This document shows, in pieces, positions 25,686-34,667 of a stretch of 64,000 nucleotides of DNA. The DNA comes from Shewanella polaris (GTDB taxonomy: Bacteria; Pseudomonadota; Gammaproteobacteria; Enterobacterales; Shewanellaceae): positions 2,294,001-2,358,000 of the forward strand of contig NZ_CP041036.1 in the NCBI RefSeq assembly GCF_006385555.1. The letters are read 5' to 3'. The notes beneath the pieces are model-generated. The model did no database searches. It was not told the origin of the DNA and was given only the letters and a program-made list of their open reading frames with translations. Positions within the stretch are counted from its first letter, which is position 1; each line of letters begins with the position of its first letter. The position numbers and the translations under genes are program-made.

Positions 25686-26627
25686 CTAACTAATATAGGT
25701 TTGGCCGGCATACACAATGAAATGTCGTAGTGCTAAAACACCCGTTAAACTACAACATGCCACGGTCAACATCATCGCCTTGGTATGGCGGGTGCTTGAC
25801 GGTAAAAACATTGATAAAATAGGAATACAAAATCCTATTCCCACGACGCCGTACCAAAATACACTGCCCCATACCTCTTGGCTTAATGATGCTAACGATT
25901 CAGCTGCCGCTCCGCCGGTAAAATACAGTGACGTAAACAACATGAACAGGAACATCATTTCTGTAATAATCACCGGTAAATCAAGCCCATGAAGCTTCAT
26001 CACCTCGCCATCATGAGTACTGCTATTAAAACAGGTTAATGCCACAATTAAGTTGCCCGCAGCACCTGCTGATAAACCAGACGCTAAAAATAGTGCCGGT
26101 AGTATTGCCGTATTCAGCATAGGATAAGCGTTCATTGCCGAGATTAAAAAGCCTGTGTAAGCGCCAACAGCAATAGCTAATACGAACATTAATACTTCAA
26201 TAACTTTACGAAATGGTAAAAACATGTTTCCTATTGGCGTTAAAAAACCCAGTTTCCATTTAGCTAAATCATCCCTTAATACGATTATTGAATAGATAAA
26301 TCCTAAAGGCATATAAGCCATTAATGCAGCGACACCCATTGCCATCACCGAATCAAAATTATAATTAATTAGGATTAGCCAAAAGTGAAACGGTTTTGTT
26401 AAGTCAAACACTAAACACGCTAAGCCTAAACAAATTGCCACAGGGCCAATAATGGCTGAAGCTTTTAAGATTGGGCTTTCGATGCTTTTATCTTTGCTGT
26501 ACCAACGCATACCAATACCAATGAGTACGCTACCTGCCGATAAACCGGCCATAAATAAGTAAATTGCGATGATCCAGTTCCAAATTAGTGGATCATATTG
26601 CGCCATGTCGCCCCATGTATTATTCAT
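25686..26627 (-). CDS. phsC: NrfD/PsrC-family quinol-oxidising membrane subunit of a thiosulfate/polysulfide reductase
   Basis: The 313 residues form about eight membrane helices with NrfD/PsrC features (WNWIIAIYLFMAGLSAGSVLIG near the start, KPFHFWLILINYNFDS in the third-helix region). In this family the subunit anchors the complex, oxidises menaquinol and passes electrons to the iron-sulfur subunit without haem. Its ATG overlaps the stop of the iron-sulfur subunit by four bases. It is the last gene of the operon and ends before a strong terminator. The PsrC-type architecture distinguishes it from the haem-containing PhsC of Salmonella, so polysulfide reductase is an equally good name. Confidence 0.88.
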   Translation of the reverse strand: MNNTWGDMAQYDPLIWNWIIAIYLFMAGLSAGSVLIGIGMRWYSKDKSIESPILKASAIIGPVAICLGLACLVFDLTKPFHFWLILINYNFDSVMAMGVAALMAYMPLGFIYSIIVLRDDLAKWKLGFLTPIGNMFLPFRKVIEVLMFVLAIAVGAYTGFLISAMNAYPMLNTAILPALFLASGLSAGAAGNLIVALTCFNSSTHDGEVMKLHGLDLPVIITEMMFLFMLFTSLYFTGGAAAESLASLSQEVWGSVFWYGVVGIGFCIPILSMFLPSSTRHTKAMMLTVACCSLTGVLALRHFIVYAGQTYIS

Positions 26628-27196
26628 GATTCAATCCCTCCTCGTTTAGTCGGAATACGGTAAACTCGTGGTTTGGTGCCTAGGTGAGTTTTGTCTTGAT
26701 AAGTTATTTTAGTATTTAGCAATAGTGCCACTTCACTTTCACTGTCGTTAGCATCGCCAAAATACAATGCATCTGTTGGACATGCTGTAACACAAGCGGG
26801 TTGCTCACCTCTGGCTAGGCGAGTGTCTTTACAGAAATTACACTTGTCTGCGGCCTTAGTGATTGGGTTGATAAAGCGAACTTTGTACGGACAGGCTGCA
26901 ATACAATACATACAACCAACGCATTTATCGTTATGGATAGACACTAAACCATTTTCGTCAATATAAGCCGCTCCAGTTGGGCAAACACTCACGCACGGAG
27001 CATCTTCACATTGTTGGCAAGACACACGATGATATTTAAAATGTAAATTAGGTGCCTCCCCATAAGGTCCTTCAACTCTTACTTGTAAACGCGTTACACC
27101 CTCAGGGACATTATTTTCACTCCGACAAGCTATGTTACAAGCTTGGCAGCCGATGCATTTATTTTCATCATGCACCATGACATATCGTTTGTTCAT
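26624..27196 (-). CDS. phsB: Four-cluster ferredoxin subunit of a thiosulfate/polysulfide reductase
   Basis: The protein is 190 residues from the ATG at 27196 (MNKRYVMVHDENKC), chosen because GGAG lies 6 bases before it. Sixteen cysteines form four [4Fe-4S] sites: CIGCQACNIAC, CQQCEDAPCVSVCP, CVGCMYCIAACP and CNFCKDT...CVTACP. This is the PsrB/PhsB/DmsB pattern of electron-transfer subunits of molybdenum enzymes. It links the membrane subunit to the catalytic subunit at the periplasmic face and has no signal of its own, so it probably rides out with the Tat-exported partner. It sits 28 bases after phsA and overlaps phsC by four bases. Confidence 0.93.
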   Translation of the reverse strand: MNKRYVMVHDENKCIGCQACNIACRSENNVPEGVTRLQVRVEGPYGEAPNLHFKYHRVSCQQCEDAPCVSVCPTGAAYIDENGLVSIHNDKCVGCMYCIAACPYKVRFINPITKAADKCNFCKDTRLARGEQPACVTACPTDALYFGDANDSESEVALLLNTKITYQDKTHLGTKPRVYRIPTKRGGIES

Positions 27197-27224
27197 AGTA
27201 GACTCCAAATCAATTAATTACCGG

Positions 27225-29507
27225 CTAAACTCTTTCCAACTTAACGCCAGTTGTGTGTAAACACATGCCACACACAGGTGAGATGACATTAGGCAGTAAA
27301 TTGCCGCAGTGAATACCCTTACCGCTTGCTTTTACCATTTCTTTATTTTTTGAACCAAAGCCCATATAAGCAAATACGGTGTCTTGACGAATGCCGGGAG
27401 TGACTAAGGCTGTGCCTTCTTCACTACCAACACTGCTGATTAATTTAATTGCGTCACCGCTGTGAATATTTAGCCGTCCTGCAGTTAAAGGGTGGATCCA
27501 AACCGCATTGTCAGACATAAGATTGCTGAGCATTGGCACGTTATGAGTTGCACCATTGGTATGTACCGCAACCTTGCCTTGTATAAAATACAATTCGTCT
27601 GCATTTTTGAGTTGCACACTACGATGTTTAATCACACCACGACCGGGTGCCATTTCTTCAACTTTGGCTGAGGTTAATTCAATTTTTCCACTGGGTGTTT
27701 TAAAGTGCATTGCGGTTGCATAAGTACCATCTTCATCGATAGTTCTAGCATTCGGATATGCATTAGCGAATTCTGCAACCATTTCTGGCTCACGTAACAT
27801 CAACGGTTTACCGTAACTGACGTAGCCTAATGTTTTGATTTTTTCCAATAGGCTGTGATCGCGATTGACTTGCATTAATTGCAACGTTTGAATATTTTCC
27901 CAAGGATAAAACTCACCGAGTCCTAGTTGTTGGCCTAGTTCTCTAAAGATTTGCCAACTTGGACGAGTATCACCGATGATTTCAACTACGGGTTGGCGAA
28001 CGTAATAAGCCGGATTTTTTCCCGATTTATCTGCGATATCTTCATCACGTTCTAAGTAGGTTGATTCTGGCAAAATATAGTCTGCAAATGCGGCTGTCTC
28101 ACTGATATACAGTTCACATGACACCACTAAATCTAATGCTTTAAGTGATTGTTCTACTTTGGCCCTGTCTGTCAGTGTTTGCATTGGGTTGGTACGGCTC
28201 ATTATCCAACCTTTAAGTTGATAAGGCTTAGCATTCAAAGTCGCATCTAATATCGTTTGATAAACCCCACCAGAAGACCACATCATGGCGTATTGTTTTT
28301 CAACTTGGTCAATACGAATTGCCGTTATTTTTGGCATTCCTTTTACACCGGGTTTTGCCAATGCTGGAGCAACATTTTCACCCGCAAGCTTGTTGTAACC
28401 GGGAGCCTTTTTCCCCATATATATACCGCCTTTACGTTCAATATTGCCAATTAAAATATTGGCTGCATATATCGCGCGGCGCATATCGAACTCTTCAGTA
28501 GTAAAGGTTGCTCTATGACCAAAATCAACCACAGCATGCGGCGCATGGCTGGCATATTCGTGAGCAATCCGGCGGATAGCACTGGCTGAAACATCTGAAA
28601 TGGTTTCGGCCCATTCAGGGGTATAGTCTTTTACTTCTGCAGCAAACTCGTCAAAACCTATAACATGCTTTTCAATAAAATCACAGTCGTACAAATTATC
28701 AACAATTAATACATTACATAGTGCTAACGCCACTGATACATCAGTACCTGGACGTATTGCATGCCATTCATCAGCTTTGTCTGCCACAATGGAAAATCGA
28801 GGTTCAAATACAACTAATTTGGCACCTTTATCCATTTGCGCTTGCATCATGCCTCTGGTTTCAGACATGTTAATGCCTTCATAAATGTTATGACCAAAGT
28901 TGATAATGTATTTAGAATTACTTAAATCGCGCTTCATTTTTGTGCCGAACATGGCTTTGGCGGCAACAACGTAAGCGCCAGGACATGTTGACGCGTGATT
29001 GAAAGTATTAGGTGTGCCGAATGCGGCAGCGAGATGAAATACATGATCAGAGTTCGAACCTGATTTAGATGAAAACGCAATGGATTCTGCGCCATATTGT
29101 TTTTTTATCTGATTCATTTTCGCGGCAATTTCTTTATAAGCATCGGCCCAAGATATTTCTGCCCATTTACCTTCGCCACGTTCACCAACCCGTTTTAAAG
29201 GTTTAACAATACGCTTTGGATCATAAAGTAAGCTATGACCTGCTCCACCTCGAGCACATACCTTACCGCCAAATGACTTTGCTTCTTTATTTCCCGTAAT
29301 AAAGACATTTTTGCCATCCACAATCCGCGCTTTTATTGGACAGCGTGTGGAACACATTTCGCAAATACTGGCCACTTCAGAAGAAACACCTTTTAATGGC
29401 TCTCTTTCTATTGCAGCAATTGAACCGGGTAAAATACTTGCCAGAGCACAAGTCGCACTACTTGCACCTGCCCCCTTCAAAAAATGACGCCTATTTAACT
29501 GAATCAT
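27225..29507 (-). CDS. phsA: Molybdopterin thiosulfate/polysulfide reductase catalytic subunit
   Basis: Starting at the ATG at 29507 (AGGGGG upstream), the 760-residue protein has a Tat signal (LNRRHFLKGAGAS) and a [4Fe-4S] site (cysteines 49, 52, 56 and 84; CEMCSTRCP then KVCARGG). Cys175 in the STCPGAY motif is the expected molybdenum ligand. The C-terminal dinucleotide-binding part ends with the CGMCLHTTGVKLERV tail. The architecture matches PsrA/PhsA, which reduce polysulfide to sulfide or thiosulfate to sulfide plus sulfite in the periplasm. Shewanella PsrA does both. The longer frame from 29528 adds seven residues but lacks a ribosome site. The neighbouring ThsS/ThsR-type system points to thiosulfate as an inducing signal. 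Confidence 0.9.
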   Translation of the reverse strand: MIQLNRRHFLKGAGASSATCALASILPGSIAAIEREPLKGVSSEVASICEMCSTRCPIKARIVDGKNVFITGNKEAKSFGGKVCARGGAGHSLLYDPKRIVKPLKRVGERGEGKWAEISWADAYKEIAAKMNQIKKQYGAESIAFSSKSGSNSDHVFHLAAAFGTPNTFNHASTCPGAYVVAAKAMFGTKMKRDLSNSKYIINFGHNIYEGINMSETRGMMQAQMDKGAKLVVFEPRFSIVADKADEWHAIRPGTDVSVALALCNVLIVDNLYDCDFIEKHVIGFDEFAAEVKDYTPEWAETISDVSASAIRRIAHEYASHAPHAVVDFGHRATFTTEEFDMRRAIYAANILIGNIERKGGIYMGKKAPGYNKLAGENVAPALAKPGVKGMPKITAIRIDQVEKQYAMMWSSGGVYQTILDATLNAKPYQLKGWIMSRTNPMQTLTDRAKVEQSLKALDLVVSCELYISETAAFADYILPESTYLERDEDIADKSGKNPAYYVRQPVVEIIGDTRPSWQIFRELGQQLGLGEFYPWENIQTLQLMQVNRDHSLLEKIKTLGYVSYGKPLMLREPEMVAEFANAYPNARTIDEDGTYATAMHFKTPSGKIELTSAKVEEMAPGRGVIKHRSVQLKNADELYFIQGKVAVHTNGATHNVPMLSNLMSDNAVWIHPLTAGRLNIHSGDAIKLISSVGSEEGTALVTPGIRQDTVFAYMGFGSKNKEMVKASGKGIHCGNLLPNVISPVCGMCLHTTGVKLERV

Positions 29508-29625
29508 GATTGCCCCCTTCACCTTCATAATCTACAAAGCACGAAGTTATTACGGTTAACTGATGATTAATGGAATTTAGTAAACTAAAAAATGACTAAG
29601 CCCCATCGCTATGCACATTGTTAAC

Positions 29626-29660
29626 CCACATTTAAATTAAGGGTATTGTGGTAAACCACA
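29626..29660 (-). promoter_or_regulatory. Candidate response-regulator boxes upstream of phsA
   Basis: TGTGGT-AA-ACCACA (29647-29660) is an inverted repeat of six bases with a two-base spacer, and a second CCCACA lies at 29625-29630. The CCACA core also occurs twice in the thsS-thsR gap. These sites lie about 120-150 bases before the phsA start. No experiment is implied; the match is by eye. The rest of the 29508-29821 gap contains no gene. Confidence 0.4.
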
Positions 29661-29821
29661 TCCAAGATAATCATATGATTGACATCACGGTTTGAGCTCG
29701 CAAATATTGAGTTAACACAGAAAAATAGCAATTTCAGGATTAATTATTGAGGATTTTTGATACGTTAGAGGTTGAACAATTTAACAAGGAGAAAGAACAC
29801 ATCTGTTAGTAAATTATTGAA

Positions 29822-31669
29822 TTAGCGGTTAATTGGTAATTCAATTAATACTCTACAACCGGTTTGCCAAGGTGAATCGGGATCATCTTCACATTTTGAT
29901 AAGCTTATTTTGCCACCGAACGACATAATAACGTCATTACAAATGGCTAAGCCTAATCCTAAGCCATTTTCTTTCGTGGAAAAAAAGGTGGTTTTAAAAT
30001 CATCTGCAGAGCAGGTTAAACCAATACCATTATCATAAATTTTCAGTTGCAGGGTATTATCTACAGAATGCGACTCAATTAGAATACGGTTGGTTATTTC
30101 ACTTGAGATATCTCTTTCAGACATGGCATCAACTGCATTTTTTAATACATTTATTAACACTTGGCAAAAGCCGACTTTGTCGCCGGTTAATTTGATGTCG
30201 GTTTGAGTCAGTTGGGTGCTGAGTTTAATGGTGTGGCTTTTAAATTCATGCTCGAGTAACTCTAAACATATCAATAATTGCTCATTGACATAAAAATCCG
30301 TCTCTTCAGTATTTTTTCGCTGCAATAGACTTCTGATCCTATGTACGATTTCACCTGCACGGATAGATTGTTGATGTATCTTATCAAGCAACTGATATTG
30401 TATTGAATTTTGCCCAGTCTTGTTGGCCTGCTGGATCATGCCACCTTCACTGTATTGAGTGATTGCCGCAATAGGTTGGTTAAGTTCATGGGCTAATCCG
30501 GCACCGATTTCTCCCAAAATCGCCGCACTTTGTAAACGGGCTAACTGTAACGCCTTGTTTTTTAATTGGCGTTCTGTATTGACTAAATGCTCACTTTTTT
30601 GTCTAAATCGATATTCCAGCCATAAGTGATAAATTGTTGAAACAAAAAACAAACCTAATAATCCAAACCCCCAATGTTGATTGAGTTTAATCCATTGCCA
30701 AACTTGTAAATACACTGGGATTTTTTTGGATTCTATATCAAGTTGTTTAAACAACTTAATCACTTCAAATTGGCTAATAGGTGCAGCCCAACCGCTATTT
30801 TGCCCTACAATAGAGGCTGGATGGTTTGCACTAATTGACAATAAAGCACGCGTAATATCGGTCCTCACTGTTAATGGCACAGCATCTGATGAGGCAAACG
30901 ACCAATTAGGGTACAAAGAAGTACTGACTGCACAATCATAACCTTCGGGCGTAACATCATTGATAACTCTAAAATCGCTCGGGTTAATGTAACCTTCTGC
31001 AACCATCTGCTCAAAGGTACAAAATGGGGTAATTGCAATTTCTGCTGTGCCATCACGAACGTGATAAATTAATGGTTCAAGTGGAAAACCGACAAACGTG
31101 ACTTTTGAGAAAAAATTATCTGTGGAATATCCCTTGGAATTAATTAACCCCAATGCCGCTTGATAGCCGCCTAGTGCACTAGGGTCGCTGGCGACTACTG
31201 AGTGACCAGAGAGATCATCAAGTGCCATTAACGAACTATCATTACGTACGATAATGGTCGCACCGATTGCAAATGTGTTGCCATGATGTTTGTCACTTTT
31301 CATGGTGGCCAACCACGAAATTGGAAAATCACTACTCATATTAAAGTAATGCCCAGGATTAGTGACCACAAACTGTACCTGACCACTGAGTAGCTGCTCG
31401 TTCATGTGGTTGAAATCCAATGGAACAACTTCAAAACTGGCATTGGGGACATGTTGAGTTAGATAGTTCATTAAGGGTTGCCAGCGAGCAATACTTTTTA
31501 TCACACCATAATTGGCGAGTACCGCAACCCGATAGTGAACTTGAGAAGGAGCTTCACGTTGTGTTTGCTGCTGAACAAGGGGTTCAATACTGTCTGGTAG
31601 CACAAGGCCTTGTGCACAAAAAGTCCACAGAAAACTGGAGCTTAACAATAGCCACATTCCACAACGCAT
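29822..31669 (-). CDS. thsS: ThsS/TtrS-like sensor histidine kinase
   Basis: The 615 residues begin with a signal helix and a periplasmic PhnD-like ligand-binding domain (YRVAVLANYGVIKSI, PLDFNHMNEQLLSG, FVVTNPGHYF), as in the tetrathionate sensor TtrS and the thiosulfate sensor ThsS. A membrane helix lies near 330-350. The cytoplasmic kinase has the H box GAGLAHELNQPIAAITQY, the N box INVLKNAVDAM and G boxes (YDNGIGL, GLGLGLAIC). The gene is upstream of phsA on the same strand and divergent from the regulator gene. Because a ThsS/ThsR pair next to phs genes in Shewanella halifaxensis senses thiosulfate, thiosulfate is the best guess; tetrathionate remains possible. Confidence 0.87.
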   Translation of the reverse strand: MRCGMWLLLSSSFLWTFCAQGLVLPDSIEPLVQQQTQREAPSQVHYRVAVLANYGVIKSIARWQPLMNYLTQHVPNASFEVVPLDFNHMNEQLLSGQVQFVVTNPGHYFNMSSDFPISWLATMKSDKHHGNTFAIGATIIVRNDSSLMALDDLSGHSVVASDPSALGGYQAALGLINSKGYSTDNFFSKVTFVGFPLEPLIYHVRDGTAEIAITPFCTFEQMVAEGYINPSDFRVINDVTPEGYDCAVSTSLYPNWSFASSDAVPLTVRTDITRALLSISANHPASIVGQNSGWAAPISQFEVIKLFKQLDIESKKIPVYLQVWQWIKLNQHWGFGLLGLFFVSTIYHLWLEYRFRQKSEHLVNTERQLKNKALQLARLQSAAILGEIGAGLAHELNQPIAAITQYSEGGMIQQANKTGQNSIQYQLLDKIHQQSIRAGEIVHRIRSLLQRKNTEETDFYVNEQLLICLELLEHEFKSHTIKLSTQLTQTDIKLTGDKVGFCQVLINVLKNAVDAMSERDISSEITNRILIESHSVDNTLQLKIYDNGIGLTCSADDFKTTFFSTKENGLGLGLAICNDVIMSFGGKISLSKCEDDPDSPWQTGCRVLIELPINR

Positions 31670-31730
31670 TAACGATCATCCAGTAATAAATGTTAATAAC
31701 ACCCAATTAGTTCAGTCTAATGTAGCTAGC

Positions 31731-31760
31731 GCCACAAAAAAGTTGCATGTGCCACAAAAA
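31731..31760. promoter_or_regulatory. Direct repeat GCCACAAAAA in the thsS-thsR divergent region
   Basis: GCCACAAAAA occurs at 31731-31740 and again at 31751-31760, exactly 20 bases apart, about two helical turns. Placement between the divergent sensor and regulator genes and a shared CCACA core with the phsA upstream region suggest a regulator site or autoregulation. By-eye evidence only. Confidence 0.45.
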
Positions 31761-31843
31761 CGAATCAAGAATTTGCTCAATGCATTAGTTTGATTACACT
31801 GTATTTATATTCATTAACTTCTGAGCAATGACTTTATAATCAA

Positions 31844-32440
31844 ATGCAGAATTCTAAACATATTTACATGGTTGATGATGACTTGGCGATCCTCGATTCA
31901 ATGCAATTTATGCTGTTGCAATATGGTTTTAATTTACATATCTATGATTCAGCTAATGCCTTTCTAGCCAATATTGATATAACCCAAGCTGGCTGCCTTA
32001 TTGTTGATAGTAAAATGCCTGAAATAACGGGCCAAGAATTACAACAAAAACTGGTAGATGCTCAAAGTCCATTAGCCATTATATTTCTCACTGGTCATGG
32101 CGATCTGCCTATGGCGGTTCATGCTTTTCGACAAGGTGCATGTGACTTCTTTCAAAAACCAGTAAAAGGTACCGAGCTTGTCTGTGCCATTGAAAAAGCA
32201 TTGACCACCAGCAATCTCACATTTGAAACAATGCAATTAAGAAAACGCTACAGCACACTAACAGATAGGGAAAATCAGGTACTTCATTTATTAATAGATG
32301 GGAAAACCAATAAGCAGATGGCAGAAACCTTGTTTGTTTCATTGCGAACCATAGAAGTTCATCGTTCAAAAATCATTAAAAAACTCGATGTTCACAATGC
32401 TGCTGAATTAGCCAAATTTAGTCCCATCCTAGTTGATTAG
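31844..32440 (+). CDS. thsR: ThsR/TtrR-like response regulator (FixJ/LuxR type)
   Basis: The 198 residues comprise a receiver domain (DDD at about 11-13, phospho-acceptor Asp in LIVDSKMPE near residue 52, the switch threonine in FLTGHGD and the KP in FQKPVKG) and a LuxR-type helix-turn-helix (LTDRENQVLHLLIDGKTNKQMAETLFVSLRTIEVHRSKI, split here across 143-181). It is read away from the sensor gene across a 174-base gap with paired GCCACAAAAA repeats. It probably activates the phs operon when the sensor phosphorylates it. No other LuxR-type regulator is in the window. Confidence 0.88.
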   Translation: MQNSKHIYMVDDDLAILDSMQFMLLQYGFNLHIYDSANAFLANIDITQAGCLIVDSKMPEITGQELQQKLVDAQSPLAIIFLTGHGDLPMAVHAFRQGACDFFQKPVKGTELVCAIEKALTTSNLTFETMQLRKRYSTLTDRENQVLHLLIDGKTNKQMAETLFVSLRTIEVHRSKIIKKLDVHNAAELAKFSPILVD

Positions 32441-32985
32441 TATGTGATTAAGTCACGCTATACCACGCCAATTTACTTAACCATTCATGCCCTTTTGTTT
32501 GACTCTATTCAATGAATTAAACGTTCCCTCATTTGACAAACTCAGCTTAATCTAATTCAACGCCTATAGATTTAATACATTGATAATCCATTAAATATCA
32601 ACTTTTCTCGTCGATATAGCTGTGCTTAAGTGCATTTCACATTTTTTATATTAATCAGATCATCGTTAAATACTATTCTAATAGAATCCTAATAGATTCT
32701 TGTTTTGTCTCTTAAATTGATAAGTCTTTTCAGTTGCTATTTGTCATTGAGGTCAAACGATTTAAAAACTCATCATAAATAGCCAAACATTGAGTTTTAC
32801 TCAATTATGGTGACAATATTGACTGCCATTATTGTCATCGAGCCAATTATGTCATTGAAAAAGTGATATTGATCATTCGTTTAAAATATACCTTACTTAA
32901 TAATTTATTATTTTATAAATATTAAAACTTATTAAAACAACACCTTATATTTTAATTGCCTTTTTTATTATTACCTTACCGATGT
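32441..32985. other. Long AT-rich intergenic region with an enhancer-like inverted repeat
   Basis: No gene was found between thsR and the peroxiredoxin gene. The stretch is very AT-rich. It contains TGACAATA (32811-32818) and its inverted copy TATTGTCA (32830-32837), 150-175 bases before a sigma-54-like promoter at 32986. That is a normal distance for an enhancer bound by a sigma-54 activator. Confidence 0.5.
32811..32837. promoter_or_regulatory. Inverted repeat TGACAATA-N11-TATTGTCA, candidate FisR enhancer
   Basis: Two 8-base arms separated by 11 bases lie upstream of the sigma-54-like promoter of the peroxiredoxin operon. Similar TGACA elements occur upstream of the sqr promoter at 39212-39267. 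The neighbouring FisR-like activator is the natural candidate to bind them. Confidence 0.45.
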
Positions 32986-33001
32986 TGGCCTAGCTATTGC
33001 T
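32986..33001 (+). promoter_or_regulatory. Sigma-54-like promoter of the peroxiredoxin/persulfide operon
   Basis: TGGCCT-AGCTA-TTGCT keeps the GG and GC pairs at the required 10-base separation and a perfect -12 (TTGC), with two mismatches in the -24 element. It lies 72 bases before the ATG of the peroxiredoxin gene. Confidence 0.55.
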
Positions 33002-33072
33002 ATTACTAAGTATGTTTGCAATCTATTTTACAGATTGAAACTAATTTAACTTAACCTTATTGGAGTAATTAC

Positions 33073-33714
33073 ATGACTGATTCAATCGTTTCTTTTCCAC
33101 AATTAAACCGCCCTGCACCTGCATTTAATACCAAGACTACACATGGTATGCGTTCACTTACTGACTATAAAGGTAAGTGGTTAGTATTGTTCTCACACCC
33201 TGCTGATTTTACACCCGTTTGTACTACAGAATTTATGGGGTTTGCGCAACGTGCTGAAGAGTTCGCTCAACTTAATACCGAATTATTAGGTCTATCTATC
33301 GACAGTATTCATTCACACATTGCTTGGGTACGAAACATTGAAGAAAACTTCGGTGTTGAAATTACTTTCCCTATTATTTCTGACCTATCAATGGCCGTTG
33401 CTAAAGCTTATGGAATGATCCAACCCGGCGCCAGTGATACCGCCGCTGTTCGTGCAACCTTCATTATCGATCCTGAAGGTATATTACGTGCAATGGTGTA
33501 TTACCCAATGAGCAATGGTCGCTCTGTTGATGAATTCGTTCGTTTAGTTAAAGCATTGCAAACCAGTGATGCAAATGGTGTTGCAACTCCAGAAAACTGG
33601 CAGCCTGGCGATCAAGTCATTGTACCGCCACCAGCAACAACTGCTGATGCAAAAGCCCGTTTAGACGAAGGATATGAATACACAGATTGGTATTTCAGTA
33701 AAAAATCACTTTAA
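33073..33714 (+). CDS. 1-Cys (Prx6-type) peroxiredoxin
   Basis: The 213 residues match the Prx6 subfamily: VLFSHPADFTPVCTTEF places the peroxidatic cysteine at about residue 47, and the C-terminal domain (GVATPENWQPGDQVIVPPP, YEYTDWYFSKK) is characteristic. No resolving cysteine is evident elsewhere. Such enzymes reduce hydrogen peroxide, organic peroxides or peroxynitrite. The gene heads a run with a persulfide-dioxygenase-like hydrolase, TauE exporter and rhodanese, and a sigma-54-like promoter lies upstream. A role in clearing oxidants or per-sulfur species formed during sulfide oxidation is plausible but inferred. A TTGGAG-type site precedes the ATG. Confidence 0.92.
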   Translation: MTDSIVSFPQLNRPAPAFNTKTTHGMRSLTDYKGKWLVLFSHPADFTPVCTTEFMGFAQRAEEFAQLNTELLGLSIDSIHSHIAWVRNIEENFGVEITFPIISDLSMAVAKAYGMIQPGASDTAAVRATFIIDPEGILRAMVYYPMSNGRSVDEFVRLVKALQTSDANGVATPENWQPGDQVIVPPPATTADAKARLDEGYEYTDWYFSKKSL

Positions 33715-33725
33715 TTTTTTACCTG

Positions 33726-33753
33726 CACAGGGATACCAATCCCTGTGTCTTCT
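33726..33753 (+). terminator. Hairpin between the peroxiredoxin and hydrolase genes
   Basis: A 9-bp stem (CACAGGGAT / ATCCCTGTG) with an ACCA loop is followed by TCTTCTTTA. It could be a partial terminator that lets the peroxiredoxin be made in excess over the downstream genes, or an mRNA-stabilising end. Confidence 0.55.
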
Positions 33754-33780
33754 TTATATAGGATTGATAGGAGATTCGTG

Positions 33781-34650
33781 ATGAATTCGACTTTTAGTGT
33801 CCATGAGTTTTTAGATGAAGACAGTGAAACATTTACCTATGTTGTTGCCGATAATGCGACTTCATATGCAGTGATTATTGATCCTGTTTTAGACTTCGAT
33901 TATAAATCTGGCCGTACTGATACCCGCAGTGCACAGCGTGTTTTACATTGGATTGAACGTCAAAACTTGACGGTTCAATGGATATTAGAAACTCACGCCC
34001 ATGCTGATCATTTATCTGCCGCAAGTTTTCTGCGTGATAAAATTGGCTGTAAAATTGGTATTGGTCAGCACATCACTAAAGTACAAGATACCTTTAAAAC
34101 AATTTTTAACTTAGAGGCTGATTTCCTTCCTAATGGCAGCCAATTTGATCGTCTATTTAATAATAATGATCTCTTACAACTAGGTAATACCTCGATCCGC
34201 ATTATGCACACACCGGGTCATACTCCAGCCGATTTAGCTTATATTGTGAATGAACAAGCCGCTTTTGTTGGCGATACTATGTTTATGCCCGATGTGGGTA
34301 CCGCTAGATGTGATTTCCCAGGAGGTGATGTCAACACCTTATTCGATTCAATTCAAACCATATTCAGCTTGCCTGATACAACCGATATTTACGTATGTCA
34401 TGACTATCCTACTGAAGGTCGAGACCACCAATTTAAAACCCAAGTAAGCCTGCAAAAACAACATAATATTCATGTTAATAATAAGGTATCAAAAGCAGAC
34501 TTTGTTGCACTTCGTGAAAAACGAGATGCCACCTTACCTATGCCAAGGCTAATAATTCCGGCAATACAGGTAAACATTCGAGCAGGACAAATGCCAGCGG
34601 CAGAAGACAATGGCACTGTGTATTTAAAAATCCCCATTAATCTACTTTAA
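33781..34650 (+). CDS. Metallo-beta-lactamase-fold persulfide dioxygenase-like protein
   Basis: From the ATG at 33781 (AGGAG 8 bases before; the earlier ATG at 33745 lacks one) the protein has 289 residues. Metal-binding motifs are THAHADH, HTPGHTP and GDTMFMPDVGTARCDFPGGD, with a late CHDYPTEGRD. These fit the ETHE1/PDO family, which oxidises glutathione persulfide to sulfite with a mononuclear iron. The extra C-terminal region (NIRAGQMPAAEDNGT) matches the BLH-type subgroup. It sits between the peroxiredoxin and the TauE exporter genes; export of the sulfite product by TauE and use of thiosulfate by the rhodanese would make a coherent pathway. Confidence 0.85.
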   Translation: MNSTFSVHEFLDEDSETFTYVVADNATSYAVIIDPVLDFDYKSGRTDTRSAQRVLHWIERQNLTVQWILETHAHADHLSAASFLRDKIGCKIGIGQHITKVQDTFKTIFNLEADFLPNGSQFDRLFNNNDLLQLGNTSIRIMHTPGHTPADLAYIVNEQAAFVGDTMFMPDVGTARCDFPGGDVNTLFDSIQTIFSLPDTTDIYVCHDYPTEGRDHQFKTQVSLQKQHNIHVNNKVSKADFVALREKRDATLPMPRLIIPAIQVNIRAGQMPAAEDNGTVYLKIPINLL

Positions 34651-34667
34651 GCCTAAGAGTAATCAAG

